DNA of 50,188 bases from an uncultured Pelagibacteraceae bacterium (lineage in GTDB: Bacteria; Pseudomonadota; Alphaproteobacteria; Pelagibacterales; Pelagibacteraceae): NCBI GenBank assembly GCA_902528135.1, contig CABZRS010000007.1, positions 1-50,188 on the forward strand. The letters are read 5' to 3'. Positions 18,020-25,235 of the stretch are shown here, in pieces. A program made the position numbers and the translations under genes. Numbering within the stretch: position 1 is the stretch's first letter; each line of letters opens with the position of its first letter. The notes below the pieces were generated by a model. That model was not told the DNA's origin, made no database searches, and was given only the letters and a program-made list of their open reading frames with translations.

Positions 18020-18628
18020 TTAAAGACTTCTTGCTAATTTTTTAACTTTCTCCATATGTTTTTCAAAAACATTTTTTTCCATATTCGGTAGTACTGAGTA
18101 AAATCTTAGATATTTTGTTTTTAATCCACCTAATTTAAAAACAATTTTTTTTATCCTTCTAAATGGAATGTTGTCAAAAATTGAAAAATTTTGATAAGTA
18201 ATCATAGGTCCACCATATGTAATAGAAACAATACCAAGTTTGCCTTTCATAGCTCCTGGTACTGGATAACCATAATTTTTAAAATATTTATTACCTGGAA
18301 CTAGTGACCTATAAGAAAAGAACCATTTTGGATGTAGTACCCAATCAACCCAATTTTCTAAAATTGCATTTAATCTTAAATTATGACAACTTCCTATTAA
18401 CATCATAACTGAACATTCCTCTAGTCTTTTACGATAATCTAATACCAATTGAGGTGGTGGATTTACATTTTGATTATAAAATGGAAGTTGTTCCTTTTCC
18501 TCAAATAGATTTATTAAATCAACTTCGTAACCATTTTTTTTAACTTCTGTTATGAAAGTATCTCTAATAGCTGCATTAAAAGAATTTGTTGTATTATGAT
18601 GTCCATAAGCAATAAATATCTTCTTCAT
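18020..18628 (-). CDS. NAD(P)H:quinone oxidoreductase, flavodoxin-like fold
   Basis: A 202-residue Flavodoxin_2-type protein related to NQO/MdaB/KefF flavoenzymes that reduce quinones using NAD(P)H and FMN or FAD. Seen: the start KKIFIAYGHHNTTNSFNAAI forming the phosphate-binding loop, EVDLINLFEE, the central LPFYNQNVNPPP, and WVDWVLHPKWFFSYR with the tryptophan pattern of this family, then GKLGIVSITYGGP. It ends with a short Lys-rich helix. The precise substrate is not predictable. It is divergent from the ABM-domain gene, 77 bases apart. Confidence 0.8.
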   Translation of the reverse strand: MKKIFIAYGHHNTTNSFNAAIRDTFITEVKKNGYEVDLINLFEEKEQLPFYNQNVNPPPQLVLDYRKRLEECSVMMLIGSCHNLRLNAILENWVDWVLHPKWFFSYRSLVPGNKYFKNYGYPVPGAMKGKLGIVSITYGGPMITYQNFSIFDNIPFRRIKKIVFKLGGLKTKYLRFYSVLPNMEKNVFEKHMEKVKKLARSL

Positions 18629-18705
18629 CGTAGGTTTTTAATTCTGACTAATTCTGCGACAATCATATTTTGTATAGAATCAAATAATTAGAATAAAAGG
18701 TTAAG

Positions 18706-19008
18706 ATGTTTATAGCAATGAATAGATTTAAAATTGTATTAGGAAAAGAAGCTAAATTCGAGAAAGTTTGGAGAGAAAGAGATACTCATCTTGATGGTGT
18801 TAATGGTTTTAAAGAATTTCATTTGGTGAAGGGTGAAAAAAATGATGAATTTTCATTATACGCTTCGCACAGTGTATGGAATTCAAAAGAAGATTTTATT
18901 AACTGGACTAAATCAGAGGCATTTAGACTAGCTCATAAAAATGCAGGTCAACATAAAGATTTATATCTTGGAGCTCCAAATTTTGAGGGTTTTGAAGTGG
19001 TGCTCTAA
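18706..19008 (+). CDS. Antibiotic biosynthesis monooxygenase (ABM) domain protein
   Basis: A 100-residue ferredoxin-like alpha+beta-barrel protein, similar in pattern to IsdG/MhuD-type heme-degrading monooxygenases. Seen: MNRFKIVLGKEAKFEKVWRE with the conserved Asn near the start, GFKEFHLVKG, YASHSVWNSKEDFINWT with the conserved Trp of this group, and SEAFRLAHKNAG containing the candidate proximal His. Heme degradation is known for close relatives but not proven here; general ABM quinol oxygenases share the fold. It is followed 33 bases later by a tiny gene with a good AGGAGAG ribosome-binding site, probably in the same operon. Confidence 0.72.
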   Translation: MFIAMNRFKIVLGKEAKFEKVWRERDTHLDGVNGFKEFHLVKGEKNDEFSLYASHSVWNSKEDFINWTKSEAFRLAHKNAGQHKDLYLGAPNFEGFEVVL

Positions 19009-19041
19009 GTAAAATTTAAACTTAAATAATAGGAGAGAAAT

Positions 19042-19227
19042 ATGAGGATATTAAAAGAGTTAGATGATGCGAAATTAGTAATAGTTGATTTAGAGGTCAG
19101 ATTAGGTGAAGAGGTTAGAAGTGCTCCAACTTTGTGTGCAAAGTATAAAGGTAAAATAATACCTCTTAATACAGCGCATGATGGAAGACCAATATTAATG
19201 AAAGAAGAAAATTCAATAGAAAACTAA
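19042..19227 (+). CDS. Small protein, possibly HemP-like
   Basis: A 61-residue protein with a strong ribosome-binding site (AGGAGAG, about 7 bases before the ATG). It is not firmly recognised. The C-terminal part, KYKGKIIPLNTAHDGRPILM plus K, can be laid without gaps on the HemP pattern (H-x-G-x-x-Y-x-L-R-x-T-x-x-G-K-L-I-L-x-K), sharing the Gly, Leu, Gly-basic and IL-x-K positions but lacking the usual Tyr. Next to an IsdG-like ABM protein this suggests a heme link. That is a hypothesis only; the N-terminal acidic half matches nothing I know. Confidence 0.5.
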   Translation: MRILKELDDAKLVIVDLEVRLGEEVRSAPTLCAKYKGKIIPLNTAHDGRPILMKEENSIEN

Positions 19228-19230
19228 ATT

Positions 19231-19620
19231 ATGATTGAGCAGATTAGTATTTATTTAACAGCAATGATTTTGGGAATAATGCTATTCTTTTCTTTTGTCA
19301 TAGCGCCTGTTGTGTTCACTACATTAGACGAGGAAAATGCTCGGAAGTTCATCAGGAGGATATTTCCCTTTTATTACAATGTAAATCTTGCGATAAGTTT
19401 AATTGTTTTATTGGTATTTTTGTTTCTTAGTAAATTAGGTATTGATTTTTATTTAATTTTAGCGATCACAATTTTATTTGCTGCATCAAATTATTTATTA
19501 ATGCCGTTAATTAATAAATATAGAGATGAAAAGCAGGATAAAAAATTTAAATATTCGCACTTTATCTCTGTGGTTATTAATTTTGTTCAAATGATTTGTT
19601 TAGTATTTCTTTTAATTTAA
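19231..19620 (+). CDS. DUF4149-like membrane protein
   Basis: A 129-residue protein with four hydrophobic segments, resembling the DUF4149/TMEM205-like family. Seen: the first helix LTAMILGIMLFFSFVIAPVV, the motif PVVFTTLDEENARKFIRRIFPFYY (about residues 26-49), and three further helices with a charged KYRDEKQDKKFKYSH loop. The biochemical role is unknown. It starts three bases after the HemP-like gene, so ABM protein, small protein and this membrane protein form a likely three-gene operon. It is convergent with the phosphatidylcholine synthase gene. Confidence 0.72.
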   Translation: MIEQISIYLTAMILGIMLFFSFVIAPVVFTTLDEENARKFIRRIFPFYYNVNLAISLIVLLVFLFLSKLGIDFYLILAITILFAASNYLLMPLINKYRDEKQDKKFKYSHFISVVINFVQMICLVFLLI

Positions 19621-19625
19621 GAAAT

Positions 19626-20384
19626 TTAAGTATTTTGTCTTTTAAATTTTAAATAAATATTTTTAAGTATCGGACGATAAAGTTCGTAAATTGTAAGACA
19701 AATAAAGTACATATTTGAGACTAGCCATATACCAAGAAACAAATAATCAAAATTACTTTTAAGTACAAAAAATGAGCTTAATAAAATTTTAAAAGAGGAA
19801 ATAAACCATAGAACCATAAATATAACTGAATATCTTCTGTATTTATTTACTCTTAATGGATGAATAAATTTAATTGGTATAAATTTTAATAATATACAAG
19901 CAGATATAAAAAATAAATTATAAATCTGCGATAGATCAAACAAATATAAGTAAAAAATTAATATGTTCCAAATGCATGGAAAACCTTTGTAAAAATTATC
20001 TGAGGTCATCAAATTATTATTTGAATAAGATATTGCTGATATAATCAAAATAATTGAAGGTATAATTATTTCAAAAGGTGTGGGAACAAACTTAAACCAA
20101 TATATCATTACTGATGGAATTATTATGTAATTAAAAAAATCAATTACACTATCAAGCATTTTTCCATCTATATTTTTTGCAAAAACAGATACTTTAAATT
20201 TTCTAGCTAATGTTCCATCGACAGCATCAATTAATAATGCAAGACCTAAAAACAAAAAGGCTGAAATTTTATCATTTTTGAATATGCATATTAACGCTAA
20301 AAAACCTGAAATAAGTCCAGAACATGTTAACAAATGAACAGACCAAGCTAGTAGATAATCTAAATCTTTTTTAGTTTTAAACAT
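19626..20384 (-). CDS. pcs: Phosphatidylcholine synthase
   Basis: A 252-residue CDP-alcohol phosphatidyltransferase with about eight membrane segments. Pcs makes phosphatidylcholine directly from CDP-diacylglycerol and choline, a bacterial-only route. Seen: DGTLAR at about residues 54-59, then 12 residues, then GKMLDSVID. This is the lengthened DG-x2-AR-x12-G-x3-D-x3-D motif of Pcs, whereas most family members have eight residues in that gap. NFYKGFPCIWNILIFYLYLF matches the Pcs region that follows. Active-site Asp residues are all present. It stands alone on the minus strand. Confidence 0.85.
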   Translation of the reverse strand: MFKTKKDLDYLLAWSVHLLTCSGLISGFLALICIFKNDKISAFLFLGLALLIDAVDGTLARKFKVSVFAKNIDGKMLDSVIDFFNYIIIPSVMIYWFKFVPTPFEIIIPSIILIISAISYSNNNLMTSDNFYKGFPCIWNILIFYLYLFDLSQIYNLFFISACILLKFIPIKFIHPLRVNKYRRYSVIFMVLWFISSFKILLSSFFVLKSNFDYLFLGIWLVSNMYFICLTIYELYRPILKNIYLKFKRQNT

Positions 20385-20531
20385 GCGCTTTTTTTATCTT
20401 ATGAGCAATAATTTCGAAGATTAATTCTTGTCGCGCTAGAAATTGTTCAAAATATCTCCATTAAAATTTTAAATTATTTACATTCATGTTAAAAATTGAC
20501 AAATTTATTTATTAACCAAAAGGAAAAACCT

Positions 20532-21545
20532 ATGAAAGATCCCACTGTAATAGGAGTTATTGGCTTAGGTAATGCTGGTAAACCAATTTTAAATAATTTA
20601 CATAAATCTAAGAAATATAAGCTTATTGCTTTTGATATTGATAAGAGCAAACTTAATCAAGTTCCCAAAGAAATTATTAAAGCGAAATCTATTAAAGAAC
20701 TTGCGGAGAAATGTAAGGCAGTTTTAACATGTTTACCTAAACCAGAACATGTTCTGAAGGCTGTTGATGGTGAAGATGGTTTATTACAAAATGCAACCTC
20801 TGGGTTGATTTGGATAGACACATCCACAACTGATTTTAAACAAACACAACAATTGTCAGAAAAAGCAAAAACTTTTGGTGTTTCAATGTTAGAGGCTACT
20901 CTAACTGGAGGTGTTCATGCATTACAAAATAATAATATGGTTTGCTTAGCTGGAGGAGATAAAAAAATTTTCAACAAATGGAAAAAAGTTTTACAAGATG
21001 CAATTGGTGAAGTTGTTGTTCTTTGTGGAAATATAGGGGCAGGAGCTATTGCAAAAGTTGTTTCAAACATGCTTGCATTTACTAATATGGTGGCAGCATC
21101 GGAATGCATGATGATTGCTAAAAGAGCAGGATTAGATTTAGAGAGTTTTTTTGATGCAATTAGAGTTTCAGCTGGAAATTCTTTTGCCTGGGAAACAGTT
21201 GTACCTCATATATTTAATCAAAAATATGAAGCAGGATTTACAATGGATTTAGCCTGTAAAGACATGAATTTAAGTTACTTACTTGGACAACATTTAAATG
21301 TGCCATTAGATTTGCATATGGAAGTTAAAAAGAAGATGGACAAAGCAAGATTACAATATGGAGATAGTGAAGGGTGTTATGTTTATCCACGTACTCTGGA
21401 AGATGAACTTAGTGAACCATTATCTTTAAAAGGATGGGATAATTGGGGTTATGATATTAGAGTTGTTGACGGATCAATTGTTGTAAAACATAAAAACAGA
21501 CCTGTTTCAAAACATCCTCAATATAATTCAGAAATAAAAGTGTAA
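20532..21545 (+). CDS. NAD-binding beta-hydroxyacid dehydrogenase (3-hydroxyisobutyrate dehydrogenase family)
   Basis: A 337-residue 6-phosphogluconate-dehydrogenase-like oxidoreductase. Seen: the Rossmann start VIGVIGLGNAGKPILNNL, the substrate-binding ATLTGGVHALQNNNMVCLAGG (family D-A-P-V-S-G-G region, here E-A-T-L-T-G-G), and GNIGAGAIAKVVSNMLAF with the catalytic Lys (family consensus G-x-G-x-x-x-K-x-x-N-N). The substitutions in the substrate loop leave the substrate open (3-hydroxyisobutyrate, tartronate semialdehyde or other). The ATG at 20532, with AGGAAAAA ahead of it, is preferred to an in-frame TTG at 20496. Confidence 0.8.
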   Translation: MKDPTVIGVIGLGNAGKPILNNLHKSKKYKLIAFDIDKSKLNQVPKEIIKAKSIKELAEKCKAVLTCLPKPEHVLKAVDGEDGLLQNATSGLIWIDTSTTDFKQTQQLSEKAKTFGVSMLEATLTGGVHALQNNNMVCLAGGDKKIFNKWKKVLQDAIGEVVVLCGNIGAGAIAKVVSNMLAFTNMVAASECMMIAKRAGLDLESFFDAIRVSAGNSFAWETVVPHIFNQKYEAGFTMDLACKDMNLSYLLGQHLNVPLDLHMEVKKKMDKARLQYGDSEGCYVYPRTLEDELSEPLSLKGWDNWGYDIRVVDGSIVVKHKNRPVSKHPQYNSEIKV

Positions 21546-21562
21546 AACAAATTGATTAAAAT

Positions 21563-21603
21563 TCTTGTTCAATTATAAATATTAACATAAATACTCATGA
21601 AAA
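21563..21603 (+). repeat. Left copy of a 41-bp imperfect direct repeat, with promoter-like core
   Basis: Matches 30693-30733 in the same orientation at 37 of 41 positions (differences at 21570, 21584, 21585 and 21592). It contains TATAAA at 21574-21579, with TTGATT 16 bases upstream (21552-21557), and ends over the start codon of the MORN-protein gene. The two copies are 9,130 bases apart and bracket the accessory block. Confidence 0.75.
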
Positions 21604-22979
21604 TTTTATTCATTTTTATTTTTTCTTTTTTCATTTTTAATTTCGCATCAGCTATTAGTGATTTACCTCCATGCAAAGGAAAAAATTATGATAAATATGT
21701 TAATTGTTATGGTTCATATAAAGATAAAGATTACTCAAAAATATATAATTATCCAGGATTAACTAATAATTATATAGGTGAATTTGGAGACCTGCCAGGT
21801 TTGGCTAATGGAAAAGGTATTGCTGAGGTTTATTTAAATGGAGAGTATGGTGGAACATATATTGGTAATTTTAAAAATGATAAATTGGACGGATTAGTAA
21901 CATATATAGAAAATGATTTTATTGAAGTTTCGAAATATAATCTTGACGTCCCCGTAAGTGGGACTTCTTTCATGCTTGAATATAACGGTGTTTATGTCGG
22001 TCAGCTTAATAGAGCTGGAGATTGGCATGGTCTTGGAACAGTAATAAATGGAGGAGCATGGTCTCACAAACTCTTTAAAAATGGTGAAGAACAAGAAACT
22101 GCATTAAGTGAAATAAACCATTCTCCATGCAAAGGTCAAGATCGTTCTAAATGGTACAACTGTACACTACTTTACGAATACTTCAATGTCACACGAAATC
22201 AATATATTGTTTGGAAATCTTATCAAAACGCTACTGAAATTTACTCAGGAGAGATGGGACCAACAAAAAACAAAAAACCCATGTACAATGGAAAAGGTAT
22301 TCTTGAATTAATCTTGGATGGAGAACTATATAGTATTTATATTGGTGAATTTGAAAATGGAGAAAGAAATGGTTATGGGACTGAATATTATATAGAAAAT
22401 AATTCTATTTATGTTGGACAATTTAAAGACAATCGATGGAATGGTTATGGCAATTATTTTCAAAGAGGTGAAAAATACATAGGTTATTTTAAAAATGATA
22501 ATTATCATGGATTAGGCATCAGAATTGATAAAGATACAAAAGATAAAAAAATTTTTCGCTCTTTCGAATTAAGTGAACCTCTTTACGAAGTTAAGCACAA
22601 TGTTATGATAGTTAAAGATTTAGAATTAGGTTGTAAAAGTAATAAACTTGATGGAGCTGATGTCAAAGAATTTAATTTAAAATTAAAATTAGATAAGAAT
22701 TTAAATACATTAACTGTCAGTTCAAAATTAGTAGATGGGGATTATGGAAAACTCGCTTATTATTCAAACTTTATAGTGGCGGAAATTCTTCTAAATTCAG
22801 ATGAATATCTGATAGGGTTTTATAGAGATTATGAGCAAGATAAAAACTTTCATTTTATGTTAGACAAGTTTAATGGAAAATTTAAAGTTGTTCAAATTTT
22901 TGATAATAATGATAAATATTTAATTAAAACACTTGGTAGAACAACTTTAAATGCTCAATGCCAAAATTATTTATATTAA
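21597..22979 (+). CDS. Exported MORN-repeat protein
   Basis: A 460-residue secreted or periplasmic protein; its partner is unknown. Seen: a signal peptide (FIFIFSFFIFNFASA, cleavage near residue 19) and MORN repeats of the Y-x-G-x-(F/L)-x-x-G-x-x-x-G-x-G type, such as YIGNFKNDKLDG, YIGEFENGERNGYG, YVGQFKDNRWNGYG and YIGYFKNDNYHGLG. The protein is built as two related halves, each opening with a PCKG...NC cysteine motif (about residues 25-37 and 178-189) and each containing NGKGI-E-x-x-LDGE-like sequence. The last ~140 residues are a different, beta-rich domain. Bacterial MORN proteins often bind membranes or cell-wall components, which is family knowledge only. Its ATG lies inside the 41-bp direct repeat. 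Confidence 0.8.
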   Translation: MKILFIFIFSFFIFNFASAISDLPPCKGKNYDKYVNCYGSYKDKDYSKIYNYPGLTNNYIGEFGDLPGLANGKGIAEVYLNGEYGGTYIGNFKNDKLDGLVTYIENDFIEVSKYNLDVPVSGTSFMLEYNGVYVGQLNRAGDWHGLGTVINGGAWSHKLFKNGEEQETALSEINHSPCKGQDRSKWYNCTLLYEYFNVTRNQYIVWKSYQNATEIYSGEMGPTKNKKPMYNGKGILELILDGELYSIYIGEFENGERNGYGTEYYIENNSIYVGQFKDNRWNGYGNYFQRGEKYIGYFKNDNYHGLGIRIDKDTKDKKIFRSFELSEPLYEVKHNVMIVKDLELGCKSNKLDGADVKEFNLKLKLDKNLNTLTVSSKLVDGDYGKLAYYSNFIVAEILLNSDEYLIGFYRDYEQDKNFHFMLDKFNGKFKVVQIFDNNDKYLIKTLGRTTLNAQCQNYLY

Positions 22980-23101
22980 TAACACCTAATACATCAGATA
23001 TATTTGTGTGTGTGGCAAATTTTAAAAGTAAATCATATATACCCTCGTATTGGAATTTTTAGTCACACAGCACTTAAAATATTTTTAAAGAAAGATTTAA
23101 C

Positions 23102-23965
23102 TTATTTATCTTTCACAGAAATTAATTCTGGATATTTATCAAACAAAATTTCAGCAGGTCTCTCTCCAGACCTTAATGGATCAATCAGCATTACTTGGCT
23201 AGGCATAATATTAGTTAAATTGCAATCTGCGCCAAAGAGTTCAAAATAATTAAGTATATCTGAATACCATCTCACTTCAGCTTCCTTTGGTGAAGTCACT
23301 TCAAATGCAACTTTATTTTTACCAAAGTGTTCAAGAACTCCAGTTAATACATTTGACTTACTATCATGAAGTTCAATTTCTTCATGATCAATAAGCATTG
23401 AAAATGCGCCATATTCAAAAAAAGGTTCAGCACTTTCAACAATTTGCTTAAATGTTGCAGGAGTATTTTTTTTTGTCTTGTCCCATCCACTTTCTGGATG
23501 ATGTTCATAAATTATATTCATTCCATTTTTAATCGCATGATTGCACCAAGCTTTAATTTGATTTTCAGGGATGTCTCCAAATGTATTCATGAATTCCATT
23601 GCAGAAAATCCTAAATCTGCCGCAACATCAATTGCTTCATTTACTTTTCCCTTTTTAAAAGCCTTTATAAAATAACCATGATCCAAGTAAGGCTCTATCG
23701 AATGTTTTTTGTAAAGATCATTTTTACGTTCCAACCATTCCTTTGGATGTCCCAGTACTTGCATTGTTGCAATTTTAACATGGTCAATCCTATTACCAGC
23801 AACCTCTAGAAAGTCTTCTAATTCACGAAGTCCCATTCTTTCTTGGTACCAAGGACCTTCGTCAAAACCTACATCTTTCAACCATAGTTGTGATTTAGTT
23901 CTGGGCTTAGGTTCTATAGCATTTAAATCAAATACTTTTGATATCGAATTTTTTGTTTTAGACAT
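23102..23965 (-). CDS. ComA-family protein (phosphosulfolactate synthase-like), copy 1
   Basis: A 287-residue TIM-barrel protein of the ComA/YitD/HSA32 family. ComA adds sulfite to phosphoenolpyruvate to give phosphosulfolactate, the first step to coenzyme M in archaea and sulfolactate in Bacillus spores. Seen: an order of motifs like archaeal ComA: GNRIDHVKIATMQ, EPYLDHGYFIKAF, DLGFSAMEFMNTFGDIP, MNIIYEHHPESGW, KVAFEVTSPKEAEVRWY, then NLTNIMPSQVMLIDPLRSG near the end. The usual ComA EISDGS/EISNGT is replaced by EFMNTF, so the substrate may differ. A sugar-phosphate isomerase-type barrel was considered but fits less well. It is divergent from tctC with a shared 150-base region. Confidence 0.75.
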   Translation of the reverse strand: MSKTKNSISKVFDLNAIEPKPRTKSQLWLKDVGFDEGPWYQERMGLRELEDFLEVAGNRIDHVKIATMQVLGHPKEWLERKNDLYKKHSIEPYLDHGYFIKAFKKGKVNEAIDVAADLGFSAMEFMNTFGDIPENQIKAWCNHAIKNGMNIIYEHHPESGWDKTKKNTPATFKQIVESAEPFFEYGAFSMLIDHEEIELHDSKSNVLTGVLEHFGKNKVAFEVTSPKEAEVRWYSDILNYFELFGADCNLTNIMPSQVMLIDPLRSGERPAEILFDKYPELISVKDK

Positions 23966-24054
23966 GTTTTTACTTTTATATTAGTCAAATAGATAAATTT
24001 CTAACCAAAAACTTCATTTTCAATGTTCTTTAAGATAAAAAAAAATATAATTAG

Positions 24055-24084
24055 TTGAAAGACCCATAATGGACACGTTATACT
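24055..24084 (+). promoter_or_regulatory. Promoter of tctC
   Basis: TTGAAA (24055-24060), an 18-base spacer and TATACT (24079-24084) form a good sigma-70-type promoter. Transcription would start near 24091, and a purine-rich AAGGGGGG ribosome-binding site lies a few bases before the ATG at 24116. This is one of the strongest Shine-Dalgarno sequences in the window, suggesting high expression of the binding protein. Confidence 0.6.
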
Positions 24085-24115
24085 ATGTTAAACAATATTC
24101 TCAAGGGGGGAAATT

Positions 24116-25189
24116 ATGCGTAAAATTCTAATATTAATATTAATGTCGTTATTCTCGTTTGTATCCATTGGAAATGCAGATGTGAATTTCGCTGGCAAAA
24201 CAGTTACATGGGTTGTGCCATTTAAAGAAGGTGGTGGTACGAGTAGATTTGCAAGATTTATTCAACCTTTCTTAAAAAAATATTTACCTGGAAATCCTGA
24301 TGTCCAAATCATGCACATACCAGGTGGAGGAGCTATTAAGGGTTCAAATTACTTTGAAAAAAATGCTAAAGCAGATGGAACTTTTATTTTTGGATGCTCA
24401 ACTTCAGTTATAGTTAATGTTGCGACTGGAAATCCACTTGTTAAATATAATCTTAGTGAATACCGACCAGTAGTTTTGCTACCGCAAAATACTCATTGGT
24501 TCACACGTTCAGATTTAGCTGAGCCTCACGATCTATCAAAAATTAAAGAAAGAAAATTGGTTCTCTATGCATTGAAAACTCCTGCATCTGCAGATTTATT
24601 TCATATATGGATTTATGAGAAACTTGGTATCAAAGGAGCTAAACCTATACCTGGTCTTTCATCCTCAGGAGGTTATCAAGCATTTCTAAGAGGTGAAATT
24701 CATCTAAGTTCACATGGTGCAGCGAATTATGTAAAAAAAGTTAAGCCTGAAATAGAAAAAGGAAAAGTTGTAGATTTAATGACACTTGGAATAATTGGAG
24801 CTGACGGTTCAGTTTCTAGAAATCCTTTGGCACCAAATGCACCTACATTTCCTGAAATGTATGAGAAGGTGAATGGTAAAAAACTTGAGGGTGATGACCT
24901 AGAAGCTTATTATGCAATAGGTGCTGCATGGTCTCAAGCATCTAAAGCAATGATGCTCCCAGCAGATGCATCCGATGAAATAGTAAAAGCATACAGAGAT
25001 GCAGCTATTAAAATGACAAATGACCCAGAGTTTAAGGCTAAAGCTGTAAAAGCTCTTGGACCATTTCCATTAATCATAGGAGAAGAAGCTGGTGAAATTA
25101 TTAAAAAGGCTGCAGTATTTTCTGATACTACTAAAAAGCAATTAAATGCAGCTTTAAAGAAACATAGATTCACATATAGAGTTCAATAG
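24116..25189 (+). CDS. tctC: Tripartite tricarboxylate transporter substrate-binding protein (TctC/Bug family)
   Basis: A 357-residue periplasmic solute receptor. Seen: a signal peptide (LILILMSLFSFVSIGNA, cleavage near residue 21), followed by FAGKTVTWVVPFKEGGGTSRFARF, the Bug-family ligand loop (usually PF.AGG..D..AR), IPGGGAIKGSNYFEKNAKADG, and a C-terminal lobe with NDPEFKAKAVKALGPF. TTT receptors bind carboxylates such as citrate, and related systems carry sulfolactate; the ligand here is unknown. It is the first gene of the transporter unit, with its own promoter and a strong ribosome-binding site, and is followed by a perfect 10-bp hairpin with a T tract. Confidence 0.85.
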   Translation: MRKILILILMSLFSFVSIGNADVNFAGKTVTWVVPFKEGGGTSRFARFIQPFLKKYLPGNPDVQIMHIPGGGAIKGSNYFEKNAKADGTFIFGCSTSVIVNVATGNPLVKYNLSEYRPVVLLPQNTHWFTRSDLAEPHDLSKIKERKLVLYALKTPASADLFHIWIYEKLGIKGAKPIPGLSSSGGYQAFLRGEIHLSSHGAANYVKKVKPEIEKGKVVDLMTLGIIGADGSVSRNPLAPNAPTFPEMYEKVNGKKLEGDDLEAYYAIGAAWSQASKAMMLPADASDEIVKAYRDAAIKMTNDPEFKAKAVKALGPFPLIIGEEAGEIIKKAAVFSDTTKKQLNAALKKHRFTYRVQ

Positions 25190-25198
25190 AACAAATAA

Positions 25199-25235
25199 AA
25201 AAAGTGCTGCTAGCTAATAGCTAGCAGCTTTTTTT
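25199..25235 (+). terminator. Hairpin with T tract between tctC and tctA
   Basis: A perfect inverted repeat, GCTGCTAGCT (25206-25215), AAT loop, AGCTAGCAGC (25219-25228), is followed by seven T (25229-25235) and preceded by an A run. This is a textbook intrinsic terminator and the clearest in the window. The tctA start codon comes directly after the last T, so the element occupies the place of that gene's ribosome-binding site. Partial termination could set receptor above permease levels, or it may protect the tctC mRNA end. Confidence 0.85.

Noticed and set aside
20496-20531. TTG start for the beta-hydroxyacid dehydrogenase
   Set aside because: The ATG at 20532 has an AGGA ribosome-binding site and directly precedes the Rossmann motif. 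The TTGACA at 20496-20501 was considered as a -35, but no matching -10 lies ahead of the gene.
23004-23249. Plus-strand 81-codon frame overlapping the 3' end of the first ComA-like gene
   Set aside because: It mostly lies antisense to a conserved coding region, has no family features and no clear ribosome-binding site.
23102-23965. Xylose-isomerase-like sugar-phosphate epimerase
   Set aside because: Both are TIM barrels, but the order of motifs and the closing LRSG region fit the ComA family better.
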